Assembly (NCBI RefSeq): GCF_003259745.1
Contig: NZ_QLMC01000002.1
Span: 310,001 to 374,000 of the forward strand
From: Larkinella arboricola
GTDB lineage: Bacteria; Bacteroidota; Bacteroidia; Cytophagales; Spirosomataceae
Length of the DNA: 64,000 bases
Direction of reading: 5' to 3'
Numbering within the stretch: the first letter of the stretch is position 1; each line of letters begins with the position of its first letter. The position numbers and the translations under genes were made by a program. Of the stretch, positions 34,935 through 43,913 are shown one piece after another. The notes below the pieces were generated by a model. The model was not told where the DNA came from. It did no database searches and was given only the letters and a program-made list of their open reading frames with translations.

Positions 34935-36296
34935 TTACGGTCCTTCGGTTTTGACTGAGCCGAAGATTTGACAGCTTTCGTATTCCGGATCCACGTTGAT
35001 GTAAACATCGCTGACGGCTTTTTTGAACCATTCGTCAATGGCTTTATTCTTTTTGTTAACCATCACGATGTTGGCGATCTTCTCATAATCGTCCTTCAAA
35101 CTAGCCGTGTGCGGAGGAACTTTCCGTTTGAAATACAGAAGCCGTACCGCCGTTTTGCCATCCTCCAGACGATAGTCCATCGGCGGGCTGATGGTGCCCA
35201 CTTTCATGGTATCAAGCGTCATGAACAACGTATAATCCATGGTCTGATCCAGCGGCTGGAGTGAGCTGTTGGTCTGCGGATCGCGGATGATACCGCCCGC
35301 GTCGGCGGTGGCTTTATCTTCCGAAAAGTCTTTGGCGGCTTTTTCAAATTTGATACTATCGGCCTGGATCAGCGTGCGCAGGCTGTCCAGAAACCGCCGG
35401 GGTTCGGTTAGGTCGAGCCGGTTATAGTCGGGCCGGAGCAGGATATGCCGGGCGTGGTATTCGGCCCCGCGCACCTCGATGAGCTGGATCAGGTGAAGAC
35501 CAAATTCTGACTCAACAATTTCCGACATTTCGTTGGGCTTCAACTTCAGGGCGGCTCCTTCAAATTCGGGAACCATCTGACCCCGTTTAGCAAAACCCAG
35601 GTCCCCGCCTTTCTGGGCCGAACCTACGTCTTCCGAAAATTCGGTGGCTAACTTGGCAAACTCTTCGCCTTTTACAACGCGTTCTTTCAGCGCCAGCAGG
35701 CGTTTGCGCAGGTCTTCGCGTTGTTCCTTGGTTACTTTTGCCAACCGGACAATGTGCCCGATTTCGACTTCCGCCGGAATGTACGGCAAACTGTCTCTGG
35801 GAATGCTGTTGAAAAACTTCCGGACTTCGTTGGGGCTCACCTTCACGTCGTCCGTGATCTTGGTCTGCATCCGCTGGCCGAGCATTTGCTCCTTCACTTC
35901 CGCGCGCAATTCACTTTTCAGGGATTCGATGCTTTTACCGTAGGCTTCCACGATGTTTTTCTCCGAACCAAACTGCTGAATCATGTACGACATCCGGCTG
36001 TCCATCTGGTTGTCGATAATCTTGTCATCGACCATAACGGAATCAATTTCGGCTTTCGCCAGCAGCACTTTCTGAACCACCAGACTTTCCAGAAGCTGGC
36101 AGTCGGCCGGGGCCTTCTGGTTTTGCTGCGCGTACGACTGGCGGGTTTGCTCAAGATCCGATTTCAGCACGTAATAGTTGTCAATTTTCGCAATGATCTT
36201 GTTCAAACTGACCCCTTTTCCCTGCGAAAAACCGGTCGACGTTACCAGAGCCAGCAACACCGTCAGCGCAAAGGAGGAGAGAATGGTTGATTTCAT
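34935..36296 (-). CDS. SurA-like peptidyl-prolyl isomerase, 453 aa
   Basis: Periplasmic chaperone/isomerase. Signal peptide (ALTVLLALVTSTGFSQ), SurA N-terminal helices (residues about 28-160, NKIIAKIDNYYVLKSDLEQTR), a first parvulin domain (about 170-270, with GHIVRLAKVTKEQ, GGDLGFAKRGQMVPEFE, GLHLIQLIEVRGAEYHARHILL) and a second, more diverged one (about 275-385, DAGGIIRDPQTNSS). Helps fold outer-membrane proteins. Downstream of a larger isomerase gene on the same strand with a 99-bp gap. Confidence 0.92.
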   Translation of the reverse strand: MKSTILSSFALTVLLALVTSTGFSQGKGVSLNKIIAKIDNYYVLKSDLEQTRQSYAQQNQKAPADCQLLESLVVQKVLLAKAEIDSVMVDDKIIDNQMDSRMSYMIQQFGSEKNIVEAYGKSIESLKSELRAEVKEQMLGQRMQTKITDDVKVSPNEVRKFFNSIPRDSLPYIPAEVEIGHIVRLAKVTKEQREDLRKRLLALKERVVKGEEFAKLATEFSEDVGSAQKGGDLGFAKRGQMVPEFEGAALKLKPNEMSEIVESEFGLHLIQLIEVRGAEYHARHILLRPDYNRLDLTEPRRFLDSLRTLIQADSIKFEKAAKDFSEDKATADAGGIIRDPQTNSSLQPLDQTMDYTLFMTLDTMKVGTISPPMDYRLEDGKTAVRLLYFKRKVPPHTASLKDDYEKIANIVMVNKKNKAIDEWFKKAVSDVYINVDPEYESCQIFGSVKTEGP

Positions 36297-36395
36297 TAAA
36301 ACTTTATTCAGGTTTATTATTCAATATTACGTATTTCGGCAGGATTTATTGATATGCCGAAGAAGCGAATCTGTTAAATGATGTTAATCAGGGAC

Positions 36396-38780
36396 TTATT
36401 TAGCAAGTTTGCGCACTTCTTCTTCGTTCAGCTGCACCGGATACTGTTGTTTGAGCCGGTCGAGCCACTGCTTTTCCAGAATGGCCTGGTAATCGTTAAT
36501 CACCGCACCACGGGCTTCTTCAAAGGTTTTGATGCGGGGCGGGTCAATCCGGTCAATTTTCACCAGCACCACCTTGCCGTCGCGCCGAACCGTAGTCGTG
36601 CCGGGCTTCCATTCGACGGCATCCAGATACGGGTTAGCTCCTTTGGCAAAAATCCCTTCCGTGAGTTTAACGGCTCCCGGCTCTTTCGAATTCAGTATTT
36701 TCTCAACATCCTGTTTAGAAGTCGAGAATAACTGAAAAGTCACCCGACGGGCTTTATCATTTTTGCCCTTACCGCCCAATGCACCGGGCCGAAACTTACC
36801 GTAGTCTTTTTCCATAATCCGGACAATCGGGATGCGGTTTGTCGTCAGAAAATTAACCACCGTCCGTACCCGGCTGGCCGAAACCGTGTCCCGCTCCGTG
36901 CCATCGGCCGATCCCGACACTTCCACGATGTAGTCCGGATTTTTAATCATCAGCACCAGCAGGTCAAACAGCGATTCGCGCTGCTGCGCCGTCAGGGCGC
37001 TTTGATTGGCCCCATAAGTCAGTTCGGCAACCGACCGCCGGAGTTGGTACGGGCTTTTGGCCAGCATCTCCGATGCCTGTTTCAGCGTCTCGTCGTTGGG
37101 TGTTACCAGCACGGAAGCCACAGCCCGCTGATCGTAGCGGAATTTTTCTTTGTTGGCTTCGTAATAGGCCCGTTGGCCGAGCGAATCCGTCAGCGATTTT
37201 TCCCAGACGTTGGTTTCCATCACCTGCGAAAGCAGCACACCATCCCGAATATCGTTCATCAGCCCCCGGAATTCCGGGTATTTCTTTTCCAGACCGGCTT
37301 CTTCCTGCTCAATCAGTTTATCATCGACAAACCGCCGGAACAGCCGCTCCATCTGGACCGTAGCGGATGAGGTCGGTCCCCGACGCGGTTGCTGCCGCCG
37401 GACCACGGTTTCCAGAAATTCGTTGGCCGTGTAGGGTTGCTTGTTGACAAGTACAATCGGTTTTTTATCAATGGCCGGGTCAAGCGTCGCGGGTAATTTC
37501 CATTTGCCCGCCAGTAAGTTGCTATCGGCTAGGGCCAGCGTTTTGGCCAGCACGTCCGGCGATTCCGTCACGGTATACGTTTTACGAAGCCGTTCCACCA
37601 GCGCCTTCCGGACAATTTCGCCCCGCGTATCGGTCACCACTTTCTGCCGGATGGTGGCCGTCAGCGATTCAAACGGTTCCAGCGGCTGGCGTTCAATCAA
37701 CCGGACAATGTGCCAGCCGTAGTTGCTCTGGAAGGGTTTCGAATAACTGCCGGGTTTGGTCAGGCTGTACGCGGCTTCCTCAAACGGCTGCACCATCTGC
37801 CCAACTCCAAAGACCGGCAAAACACCCCCGGCGTTGCGCGACTCGCGGTCGTCCGAAAATTCTTTCGCCAGTAAATCGAACGGTTCGCCTTTTTCAAGAC
37901 GGTTATACACTTCGTCGATCCGGGTTTTGGCGGCTTTCTGCCCTTCATCGCCACTCCCGGAAGCGGCCGCGCTGGGACTTACCCGCACCAGAATATGCGC
38001 CACCTGCACTTTACCCCGGCTGGGCCGTTTGTCGAGCACTTTCACCAGATGATAGCCCGAACGCGAACGAACCGGCATCGAAACGCTGCCCATTGGAGTG
38101 GTATACGCAGCGGTTTCGATGGGATAAACCACCTGAAAAGCCGTCAGGTACCCCAGATTACCGCCGTTCGTGGCCGCCGTCGGGTCTTTGGAATACTGCC
38201 GGGCCGCCGTCGAAAAATCGGTTCCGTCGAGTAACTGTTTGCGAACATCGAGCGCAGCCTGGTAAGCGGCCAGCGTATCAGCCGGGGCAGCATCGTCGGT
38301 AACAGGAAACAGGATATGGGAAACGTTAATTTCTTCCTTTAGCCGTTCGTAGGCTTCGGCCGTCAGGTGTTCAATGACTTCTTTATCATTGAGATACGAC
38401 TGCGCCAGTTGTTTGCGGTAACTGGCAATTTCCTCCCGGAAGCCTTCCGTCGTGTCGCGGCCTTCCTGTTCGGCAGCCAGCACTTTAAGCTTCAGATTGG
38501 TGTATAAGTCAACGTATTCCCGGAGATCCGTCCGGCGGGTTGAGTCGCCGTTGATCTGATTTTTGGTAAACGACTGAAAAAACTCGTCGGTGGTAAACGA
38601 TTTATTGCCCAGTTTTAAAATAACCGGTTCGGGGGCCTTGGTAACAACCGGAGCCGAGGGCTTACAGCCCGTCAGCAAGCCACCAATAATCAAAATGCCC
38701 GACGCTTTTTTAATGAAAGGAGTTGATGTCAAAACAGGTATGAATTGCGGTGAATAGTTTTTTCGGCGATCCAGACGCAT
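36396..38780 (-). CDS. Large parvulin-type peptidyl-prolyl isomerase lipoprotein, 794 aa
   Basis: The N-terminus has a hydrophobic stretch ending in a lipobox-like LLTGC (about residue 38), so it is probably lipid-anchored. Then come a SurA-like helical region and two complete parvulin domains (about 150-245, with VSHILFPV, GGNLGYLTAFQ, GYHLVKVLDKRP; and about 250-365, with VAHILVRVS, GGVLPVFGVGQMVQPFE, GWHIVRLIERQ). The C-terminal 400 residues are long, helical and charged, and have no family I recognise. Assists outer-membrane protein assembly together with the smaller isomerase downstream. Confidence 0.9.
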   Translation of the reverse strand: MRLDRRKNYSPQFIPVLTSTPFIKKASGILIIGGLLTGCKPSAPVVTKAPEPVILKLGNKSFTTDEFFQSFTKNQINGDSTRRTDLREYVDLYTNLKLKVLAAEQEGRDTTEGFREEIASYRKQLAQSYLNDKEVIEHLTAEAYERLKEEINVSHILFPVTDDAAPADTLAAYQAALDVRKQLLDGTDFSTAARQYSKDPTAATNGGNLGYLTAFQVVYPIETAAYTTPMGSVSMPVRSRSGYHLVKVLDKRPSRGKVQVAHILVRVSPSAAASGSGDEGQKAAKTRIDEVYNRLEKGEPFDLLAKEFSDDRESRNAGGVLPVFGVGQMVQPFEEAAYSLTKPGSYSKPFQSNYGWHIVRLIERQPLEPFESLTATIRQKVVTDTRGEIVRKALVERLRKTYTVTESPDVLAKTLALADSNLLAGKWKLPATLDPAIDKKPIVLVNKQPYTANEFLETVVRRQQPRRGPTSSATVQMERLFRRFVDDKLIEQEEAGLEKKYPEFRGLMNDIRDGVLLSQVMETNVWEKSLTDSLGQRAYYEANKEKFRYDQRAVASVLVTPNDETLKQASEMLAKSPYQLRRSVAELTYGANQSALTAQQRESLFDLLVLMIKNPDYIVEVSGSADGTERDTVSASRVRTVVNFLTTNRIPIVRIMEKDYGKFRPGALGGKGKNDKARRVTFQLFSTSKQDVEKILNSKEPGAVKLTEGIFAKGANPYLDAVEWKPGTTTVRRDGKVVLVKIDRIDPPRIKTFEEARGAVINDYQAILEKQWLDRLKQQYPVQLNEEEVRKLAK

Positions 38781-38840
38781 GAATGGTAGTTGGATAAGAT
38801 TCTATTCGGAAACAGATATTTGCCGGAAAACGTTACGTTT

Positions 38841-39521
38841 TTAACGACCGGAAACCGGCTTTATTTTCATTCGTTTGAGTTGAATATCATACTCAACCAC
38901 GTATTCAAACGAATCACGCAGGTGGCGTCCCGTAAACCGGGCCGGTATATGCATGACCGATTCCGGCTTTTTGCGGCTTTCTGGGGTGTCGCGCAGCTCC
39001 ACGCTGCTTTGGCCCAGCACATCGTCTTTGTCCAGCCGGTCGGTGAACTGGATTCCCAAACCGGCGGCTGTCAGGGCGGTTGTGACATACTTCAACGGTG
39101 TGAGTAATTCGACGCCCAGGGCAAAAAAACCAACCGGTACCTGAATCCAGCCGTTGACGTCGCGGATGCGCTTGATCAACTGCTGCGTCTGGCTGTAATC
39201 ATCCACTTCAATCAGCACGAGCGAAGCGACCACTTTGCCGCCTTTGGGTATGGTTACCTGAACCGGAGCCTGCTTGTCAAACGACAGCGTTGCGCCCTTT
39301 TTTACGGTTTCGACACCCCAGGCGCTGGAAGCGGCCCCCACCAGGTTATTGCGGCTATCGAAAGCCGTCAGCGACCAGGTCATCATCAGTTCATCCCTGC
39401 GGCTGAGGGTTTCTTCCAGATTGATGGCTTTCAGGCTGGTTGGCTTCATTTCCGCCGTCAGCGGTTTCAGGCTCGAACAGGCTGAAAGGACCAGAAGCAA
39501 CAGCAAAAGATACGGTTTCAT
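38841..39521 (-). CDS. Hypothetical lipoprotein, 226 aa
   Basis: Starts at MKPYLLLLLLVLSACSS, a clear lipoprotein signal with lipobox LSAC; the two codons before it open only with TTG. The mature part is beta-rich and charged, with a hydrophobic segment (GFFALGVELLTPLKYVTTALTAAG) that may insert in a membrane. I know no family for it. Follows the 112-aa agmatine-locus protein after 6 bp, so it is in the aguA transcript; the isomerase gene begins 60 bp downstream. Confidence 0.65.
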   Translation of the reverse strand: MKPYLLLLLLVLSACSSLKPLTAEMKPTSLKAINLEETLSRRDELMMTWSLTAFDSRNNLVGAASSAWGVETVKKGATLSFDKQAPVQVTIPKGGKVVASLVLIEVDDYSQTQQLIKRIRDVNGWIQVPVGFFALGVELLTPLKYVTTALTAAGLGIQFTDRLDKDDVLGQSSVELRDTPESRKKPESVMHIPARFTGRHLRDSFEYVVEYDIQLKRMKIKPVSGR

Positions 39522-39527
39522 ACGCAA

Positions 39528-39866
39528 TCAGACAACTTCTTCAATAACCGACGCGCCCTCCGAGCCGTCGCCGTTGGTCCACCGCCAGCGTTCGTGCAGA
39601 CGAATGCGACCGTCGGCCAGCACTTCGGGCGTCGAATGACAAACGCCGGTGCGAAACTGGCCGTCCGTGTTCAGGTGCTGGTAGGACATATCCAGCGTGC
39701 CGTTAGCCAGCACTTTGGCAATCAGAAATCCTTTGACTACCGAGCCGCCCCGGTATTCGGCCCAAACGACCTCGCCGTCCTGCTGGTACCAGAAGGTGGT
39801 GGCTGCGCTTACCTCGCCGTTGTCGGTATTGGCTACCGAGCGAAAAATCTTTTTATCGTAGTTCAT
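39528..39866 (-). CDS. Small conserved-type protein (annotated in relatives as N-acetylglutamate synthase-like), 112 aa
   Basis: Begins MNYDKKIFRSVANTDNGEVS in a TGATG overlap with the agmatine deiminase stop, so translation is coupled. Pattern TFWYQQDGEVVWAEYRGG, GFLIAKV and RIRLHERWRWTNGDGSEGASVIEE is a compact all-beta protein that relatives label 'n-acetylglutamate synthase', a name I cannot confirm: it is far too short for an acetyltransferase of the usual type and shows no acetyl-CoA motif. The coupling suggests a role in arginine/agmatine metabolism or regulation. Confidence 0.65.
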   Translation of the reverse strand: MNYDKKIFRSVANTDNGEVSAATTFWYQQDGEVVWAEYRGGSVVKGFLIAKVLANGTLDMSYQHLNTDGQFRTGVCHSTPEVLADGRIRLHERWRWTNGDGSEGASVIEEVV

Positions 39867-40945
39867 CAGTCGATGGCGGGTTCCTGTTGACTCAGACAGT
39901 GGAATGTTCCCAGCCCCCAGACGATATCCGTTGCGTCGATACCCACCACTTTCCGGTCCGGGAAACAGCTTTCGAGAATGTCGATGGCCGTCTGATCTTT
40001 GGCGCACCGGAACGTCGGTACAATAACCGCGCCGTTGCTGATGTAGAAATTGGCGTACGAAGCCGGTAACCGCTGGCCTTCGCTGATTACGGGGTCGGGC
40101 ATGGGCAGTTCAATGATGTTCAGTTGCTTGCCATTGACCAGCCGCATTTCGTTCAGTTCCTGGCGGATTTCCTGTAAAAACGGATAGTTGTCGTCGTTGG
40201 GATTCGGTTCAGTCGCTACCACGACGGTATCTTCGTTGACAAACCGTACGGTGTCGTCGATGTGTCCGTCGGTATCGTCGCCCACAATGCCTTCTTCCAC
40301 CCATAGAACCTGCTGAACACCGTAATAATCGCACAGATACTGCTCGATCTGGGCCTGGGTCAGGTGCGAATTGCGGTTCTGATTCAGCAGACAGGCCCGG
40401 CTGGTCAGTACGGTTCCCTTGCCGTTGAATTCCACCGCGCCCCCTTCCATAATGATGCCCGGATTGACGTAGGGAAGTTTCCGGTAGTGCGCAATTTCGA
40501 CCGGAATCAGGCTGTCACGGTCGTAGGGTGGGTATTTGCCACCCCAGGCGTTGTATTCCCAGTTGACGATCAGTCGTTCCTTCGACGTCGGGTTGATCAA
40601 AAACGCCGGGCCGTGATCGCGGCACCACGAATCGTTGGTGGGGTTGGGCAGCAGCGTAACTTTCGACAGATCGACCCCGGCCATCAGGAGCCGCATTTTG
40701 GCGGTCTGGATGACGGTTTCGTTGTGGGCGTTGATGCAAACCTGCTCGCTTTCGCTGATGGTCCGAATGAAATCAATGTAAGCCGGAAACATTTTTTCCT
40801 GCCGCTCGCTGGACCACGAGGCTTCGGTATGCGGCCAGCTCAGCCAGGTAGCGACGTGGGGGTGCCACTCGGCCGGGAAGAAAAATCCGTGCTGGGCGGG
40901 GATGAAATGGGTATTGTGTGGTTGCGGTTGGGTGTGTGTAGCCAT
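39866..40945 (-). CDS. aguA: Agmatine deiminase
   Basis: Converts agmatine to N-carbamoylputrescine and ammonia. 359 residues from MATHTQPQPHNTHFIPAQHG; two codons before it begin with TTG only. Family signatures: ATWLSWPHTEASW, NDSWCRDHGPAFL, NWEYNAWGGKYPP, MEGGAVEFNGKGT, GDDTDGHIDDTVRF with the catalytic His, ASYANFYISNGAVIVP, and the nucleophile Cys350 in GTFHCLSQQEP. The next enzyme of the route, N-carbamoylputrescine amidase, is encoded at 46.5-47.3 kb. First gene of a three-gene transcript with the 112-aa protein and a lipoprotein. Confidence 0.96.
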   Translation of the reverse strand: MATHTQPQPHNTHFIPAQHGFFFPAEWHPHVATWLSWPHTEASWSSERQEKMFPAYIDFIRTISESEQVCINAHNETVIQTAKMRLLMAGVDLSKVTLLPNPTNDSWCRDHGPAFLINPTSKERLIVNWEYNAWGGKYPPYDRDSLIPVEIAHYRKLPYVNPGIIMEGGAVEFNGKGTVLTSRACLLNQNRNSHLTQAQIEQYLCDYYGVQQVLWVEEGIVGDDTDGHIDDTVRFVNEDTVVVATEPNPNDDNYPFLQEIRQELNEMRLVNGKQLNIIELPMPDPVISEGQRLPASYANFYISNGAVIVPTFRCAKDQTAIDILESCFPDRKVVGIDATDIVWGLGTFHCLSQQEPAID

Positions 40946-40970
40946 TCTCAAGCAATTGCGATTCCTGATG

Positions 40971-40978
40971 CAAAACTA
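40971..40978 (-). promoter_or_regulatory. Candidate -7 promoter element of aguA
   Basis: On the minus strand this reads TAGTTTTG, an exact TAnnTTTG match, 25 bp before the aguA start. No convincing -33 element. Confidence 0.4.
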
Positions 40979-41022
40979 CAAAATTCTGGCGGCTTCACGG
41001 CAGCGATTGGAAAACCTCACGA

Positions 41023-41526
41023 TCAAAAGAGCTTGCTCCAGGCAAACCGGATGAGCAGCAGCACTCCCACAAATCCCATAGCGATGTAGGCAAACGGGAT
41101 GTAGGTAACGGCGTAGATACGGGTGCGGTCGATAAACCACAAAATACCGATCACGGCCGTAATCAGCGTCATGAAACCCGACAGTTTGCCAAAGCCGGGA
41201 ATGTAGGCAAAGGGAAGCTTGCGTTTGATGAGCATCAGCGTCGCCACCATCGTGATCACCGGCAGGACCTGCGTGATCAGGTTCATTTGCCAGATGCTCT
41301 GGCGTTCGAAGAGGAATAAATAGATGTTGAGCGTGACGGCGAAAATACCGGGGATGCAGGCCAGATACACCAGTGTTGCGTATACAAACCGCCATCGCCA
41401 GATTTCTGCTGCCTGCTCGCCCGACCACAAATTGACAAGAAAGGCCAGCGCCGGAATGGACAACAGCAAAACCGTCAGCAGAGCGGGATTGGAAGAAACC
41501 GACTGGAAGAAATCCTGTAGCGTCAT
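41023..41526 (-). CDS. Hypothetical five-helix membrane protein, 167 aa
   Basis: Five hydrophobic helices (LLTVLLLSIPALAFLVNL, VYATLVYLACIPGIFAVTLNIYLFL, LITQVLPVITMVATLMLI, LITAVIGILWFI, YIPFAYIAMGFVGVLLLIRFA) with short loops; no family recognised. Last of four uncharacterised minus-strand genes (the Ppx/GppA-like protein and two coiled-coil proteins upstream) and set off from them by a long palindrome, so it may be under separate or attenuated expression. Confidence 0.6.
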   Translation of the reverse strand: MTLQDFFQSVSSNPALLTVLLLSIPALAFLVNLWSGEQAAEIWRWRFVYATLVYLACIPGIFAVTLNIYLFLFERQSIWQMNLITQVLPVITMVATLMLIKRKLPFAYIPGFGKLSGFMTLITAVIGILWFIDRTRIYAVTYIPFAYIAMGFVGVLLLIRFAWSKLF

Positions 41527-41537
41527 GTGGGGGAGTG

Positions 41538-41610
41538 AATTGTTACACAGAGTTTATCAGAGTTTCTCCGATTACCTCTGATGTTCTCTGATAAACTCTG
41601 TGTAACAATT
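41538..41610. repeat. Perfect 25-bp palindrome between two minus-strand genes
   Basis: The arms at 41538-41562 and 41586-41610 are perfect reverse complements with a 23-bp spacer. The arms contain a near 10-bp period (CAGAGTTTAT, CAGAGTTTCT). Neither end has a T-run. It lies 11 bp before the 167-aa membrane protein start and 6 bp after the upstream gene's stop, so the transcript would carry a very stable stem-loop next to the start. Confidence 0.85.
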
Positions 41611-41616
41611 AAAATC

Positions 41617-42660
41617 TTACAAGGTCAGCAAGTAACCAATGGTAAAGTTGGCATCCCAGTCGAAGACAAACTGGTTGCAGTTGGTGCCGTCGGCGATGGC
41701 TTTGTAGATGTTGACCCCGGCTTTGGTTTTGGCTTCCGTCGATTTGTAAGCCGAGGGAGCGTTCAAAACCGTGTAACGTTCTTTGCCTTTACGAACTTCT
41801 TTGGCTAACTCGAACGGTACCCCGCCGATGATGAAGCAGGTTTTACGGTTGGCCGACGGAATCTCAGCCGCTTTGGCTTTGACTTCGTTATACACCTTCG
41901 AATCGTCATCACCGTTCTGGAAATACTTGGCGCCGTAGCTTTCGAGGGCCGAGGTTTTGCCGCCTTCTTTCCACGAAATCTTGGTGTTTCCGGAGCCGAT
42001 GTCAACCACAAAGGCGTTGCTTTCAAAATCCTTCGGCAACACCGACCGCAGCGCCAGCTTTCCTTCCTGCTCGGGCGTAACGGTGTTGACCACGTAGTTC
42101 AGCGATTTCAGCGCTTTGATGATTTTCTGCGTATTCTCGGCTTTTACGGCCCCCGAACTAACCACGAAGTGAATATCGCGCCCGGCTACACCGAAGTTCA
42201 GCATCTGCGCAATGTATTTTTTCAGACCCTCGCGGATATCCTGATCGGTCGCCATGTTCTCCAGCACCAGGCTGTTGCCGAATTCCGATTTTTCCAGCTT
42301 CCAGTTTTTCTGTGGATCAACGGTTATGATGAACGAGTTAAAGCCGCTGGCCCCCAGTTCAACCACGCCTTTCAGCTTGCCGTTCTCCGGCGCGGGAGGG
42401 GAGTAGCTAAACGTAGGCCGGGAGCCCGCTTCGTCGGTAGCTTCCGTGTCCGTGCTGGCCGTAGATTCGGTCGAAGCCTGTTCTTCCGATTCCGACGACC
42501 CCGACGGCATGGAAGGCGAGTCGGCAGCCTGTTCGGTATTATTTTTCGGCGCGAGTTTCTTCAGCAAGTCAACTCCGCCAATGTATTTGAAACCAAAGTA
42601 AATAGCGGCTAAAATCAGGGCCGTAATCAGGAGCCTTCCGGCTACGGTTAAGCGTTGCAT
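41617..42660 (-). CDS. Membrane-anchored Ppx/GppA-like (ASKHA-fold) protein, 347 aa
   Basis: Starts MQRLTVAGRLLITALILAAIYFGF with one transmembrane helix (about 8-26), then an acidic Ser/Glu/Thr-rich linker (40-90). From 95 on it reads like an actin/hsp70-fold ATPase of the Ppx/GppA group: first phosphate loop GVVELGASGFNSF (98-110), a middle FVVSSGAVKAENTQKII, TPEQEGKLALRSVL where Ppx has its GEEEA motif, second phosphate loop VVDIGSGNTKISW (218-230), and CFIIGGVPF (275-283) as the adenosine-side motif. Key catalytic residues of Ppx cannot all be matched, so enzyme activity is uncertain. The membrane anchor and linker are unlike cytosolic exopolyphosphatases. Part of a four-gene unknown cluster. 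Confidence 0.6.
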   Translation of the reverse strand: MQRLTVAGRLLITALILAAIYFGFKYIGGVDLLKKLAPKNNTEQAADSPSMPSGSSESEEQASTESTASTDTEATDEAGSRPTFSYSPPAPENGKLKGVVELGASGFNSFIITVDPQKNWKLEKSEFGNSLVLENMATDQDIREGLKKYIAQMLNFGVAGRDIHFVVSSGAVKAENTQKIIKALKSLNYVVNTVTPEQEGKLALRSVLPKDFESNAFVVDIGSGNTKISWKEGGKTSALESYGAKYFQNGDDDSKVYNEVKAKAAEIPSANRKTCFIIGGVPFELAKEVRKGKERYTVLNAPSAYKSTEAKTKAGVNIYKAIADGTNCNQFVFDWDANFTIGYLLTL

Positions 42661-42712
42661 AGATTTAATTTTGAATGATAAAATGAGTGAATAGGAACAA
42701 AAAACCGGAATG

Positions 42713-42765
42713 ATGAGCGTATGACAGATCAAGCTATTTATTCACCCATTCTGTCATTCGCTCAT
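42713..42765. repeat. Intergenic palindrome with 8-bp internal repeats
   Basis: The arms at 42713-42728 and 42750-42765 match as reverse complements at 15 of 16 positions. Read on the minus strand the right arm is a run of degenerate 8-mers GAATGAGC, GAATGACA, GAATGGGT, GAATAAAT, and further copies (GAATGATA, GAATAGGA, GAATGATG) occur on the plus strand to the left. In the gap between the coiled-coil membrane protein and the Ppx/GppA-like gene. Confidence 0.7.
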
Positions 42766-42775
42766 TCACAATTGA

Positions 42776-43801
42776 TTAGTCGAGCAGACTCCGGTATCCT
42801 TCGTCTTTCGGAGGATTAATCTGGCGGTTCGGCACCGGGGGCGGAGTCGTGTCGCTGGTCTGGATAATCTTAAATTCGCCGTGGTTGTAGGCTTCCAGCA
42901 GCGCCTGCCCTTTGTCCGACAGAATACCGTTCTGGATGTCCACCGAGTTGATGAAGTCCATTGACATATCCATCGCCCGCTTCATTTCGCCCAGTTTTTT
43001 GCTCATGTCGTCCTGAATGTACTCCATCGACTCGTCGAAGTAGAACTTCTTGTCCGGGTTACCCTTAAAGATGCTGATGGCGGTTCGCAGGGCGTTGGAG
43101 CTTTCCTTAACAATCTGGTATTCGGCCTCTTTGAGTTTAACCTTGATTTCGGTTTCCTTGATAATATAATCGGCGCTTTTGTTTACTTTTTCCATAAACT
43201 CCAGGACCGTCCGCATATTCCGTTGAAGCGGTTGCAGTTTTTCGTTCATCTCCTGCAAACCAGCGCCTTCGATGGTGGCCAGTTGGGCGGCTTCGCGCAT
43301 ACCGGGGCGGTCGACCATGGTGTTGGCCTTGTTGGCTTCGGCAAACTTCTGCTTGATGTTTTCGTTGTTTTCGGCAATCTTCCGGTTTAGCTTCACCAGT
43401 TGCCCGGCCAGTGTGTCGATTTGCCCCTGCATCTTCCGGCGCTTATCCTTCAGATCGTCCACGTAAATCTTCATGATCGCAATGGGATCAAGCTGGATGA
43501 CAACTCCCGTCAGTTTACGCATCAGGGTTTTGTACAGGAAGAAAACCGCCGTCCGAACGTCCTTGCTGGTAAACAGGAAGATCAGAAAGCCCAGAACGGC
43601 CAGCAACCCCGCCAGATACAGCGTATTTTCGGTCACGCGAATGAGAAATTCGACAATCCGGTTGAAATAAACCAGTCCCAGCGCACCAATGGCGGCCAGA
43701 AAAAACATGCCGGTGATGCCTTCCGGGCGGCTCCAGAACGAGCGCTTGTCGCCGTCGTCGGTTCGGCCACCCACTTGTGAAAAATCAGGTGTTGATGCCA
43801 T
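42776..43801 (-). CDS. Membrane coiled-coil protein, 341 aa
   Basis: Two transmembrane helices near the N-terminus (about 29-46 and 61-78), then a long helical, charged region with heptad-like spacing (about 110-215, IDTLAGQLVKLNRKIAENNENIKQKFAEANKA) and further helices; the C-terminus is Pro-rich (TTPPPVPNRQINPPK). No enzyme motif. The architecture is that of a scaffold or membrane-deforming protein, distantly like PspA/IM30-type helices plus an anchor, but I would not assign it. It lies between the 239-aa coiled-coil gene and the Ppx/GppA-like gene on one strand. Confidence 0.6.
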   Translation of the reverse strand: MASTPDFSQVGGRTDDGDKRSFWSRPEGITGMFFLAAIGALGLVYFNRIVEFLIRVTENTLYLAGLLAVLGFLIFLFTSKDVRTAVFFLYKTLMRKLTGVVIQLDPIAIMKIYVDDLKDKRRKMQGQIDTLAGQLVKLNRKIAENNENIKQKFAEANKANTMVDRPGMREAAQLATIEGAGLQEMNEKLQPLQRNMRTVLEFMEKVNKSADYIIKETEIKVKLKEAEYQIVKESSNALRTAISIFKGNPDKKFYFDESMEYIQDDMSKKLGEMKRAMDMSMDFINSVDIQNGILSDKGQALLEAYNHGEFKIIQTSDTTPPPVPNRQINPPKDEGYRSLLD

Positions 43802-43913
43802 TTGTTATTGCGTTGTTTTAAGATAGTATGACGTGTACGGTATTTTCAGTTTCGTTGGGCCGGTGATGTACGTCTTCCGGCAACCAAGTATACGAAAAAC
43901 TATAAACCGTTGA

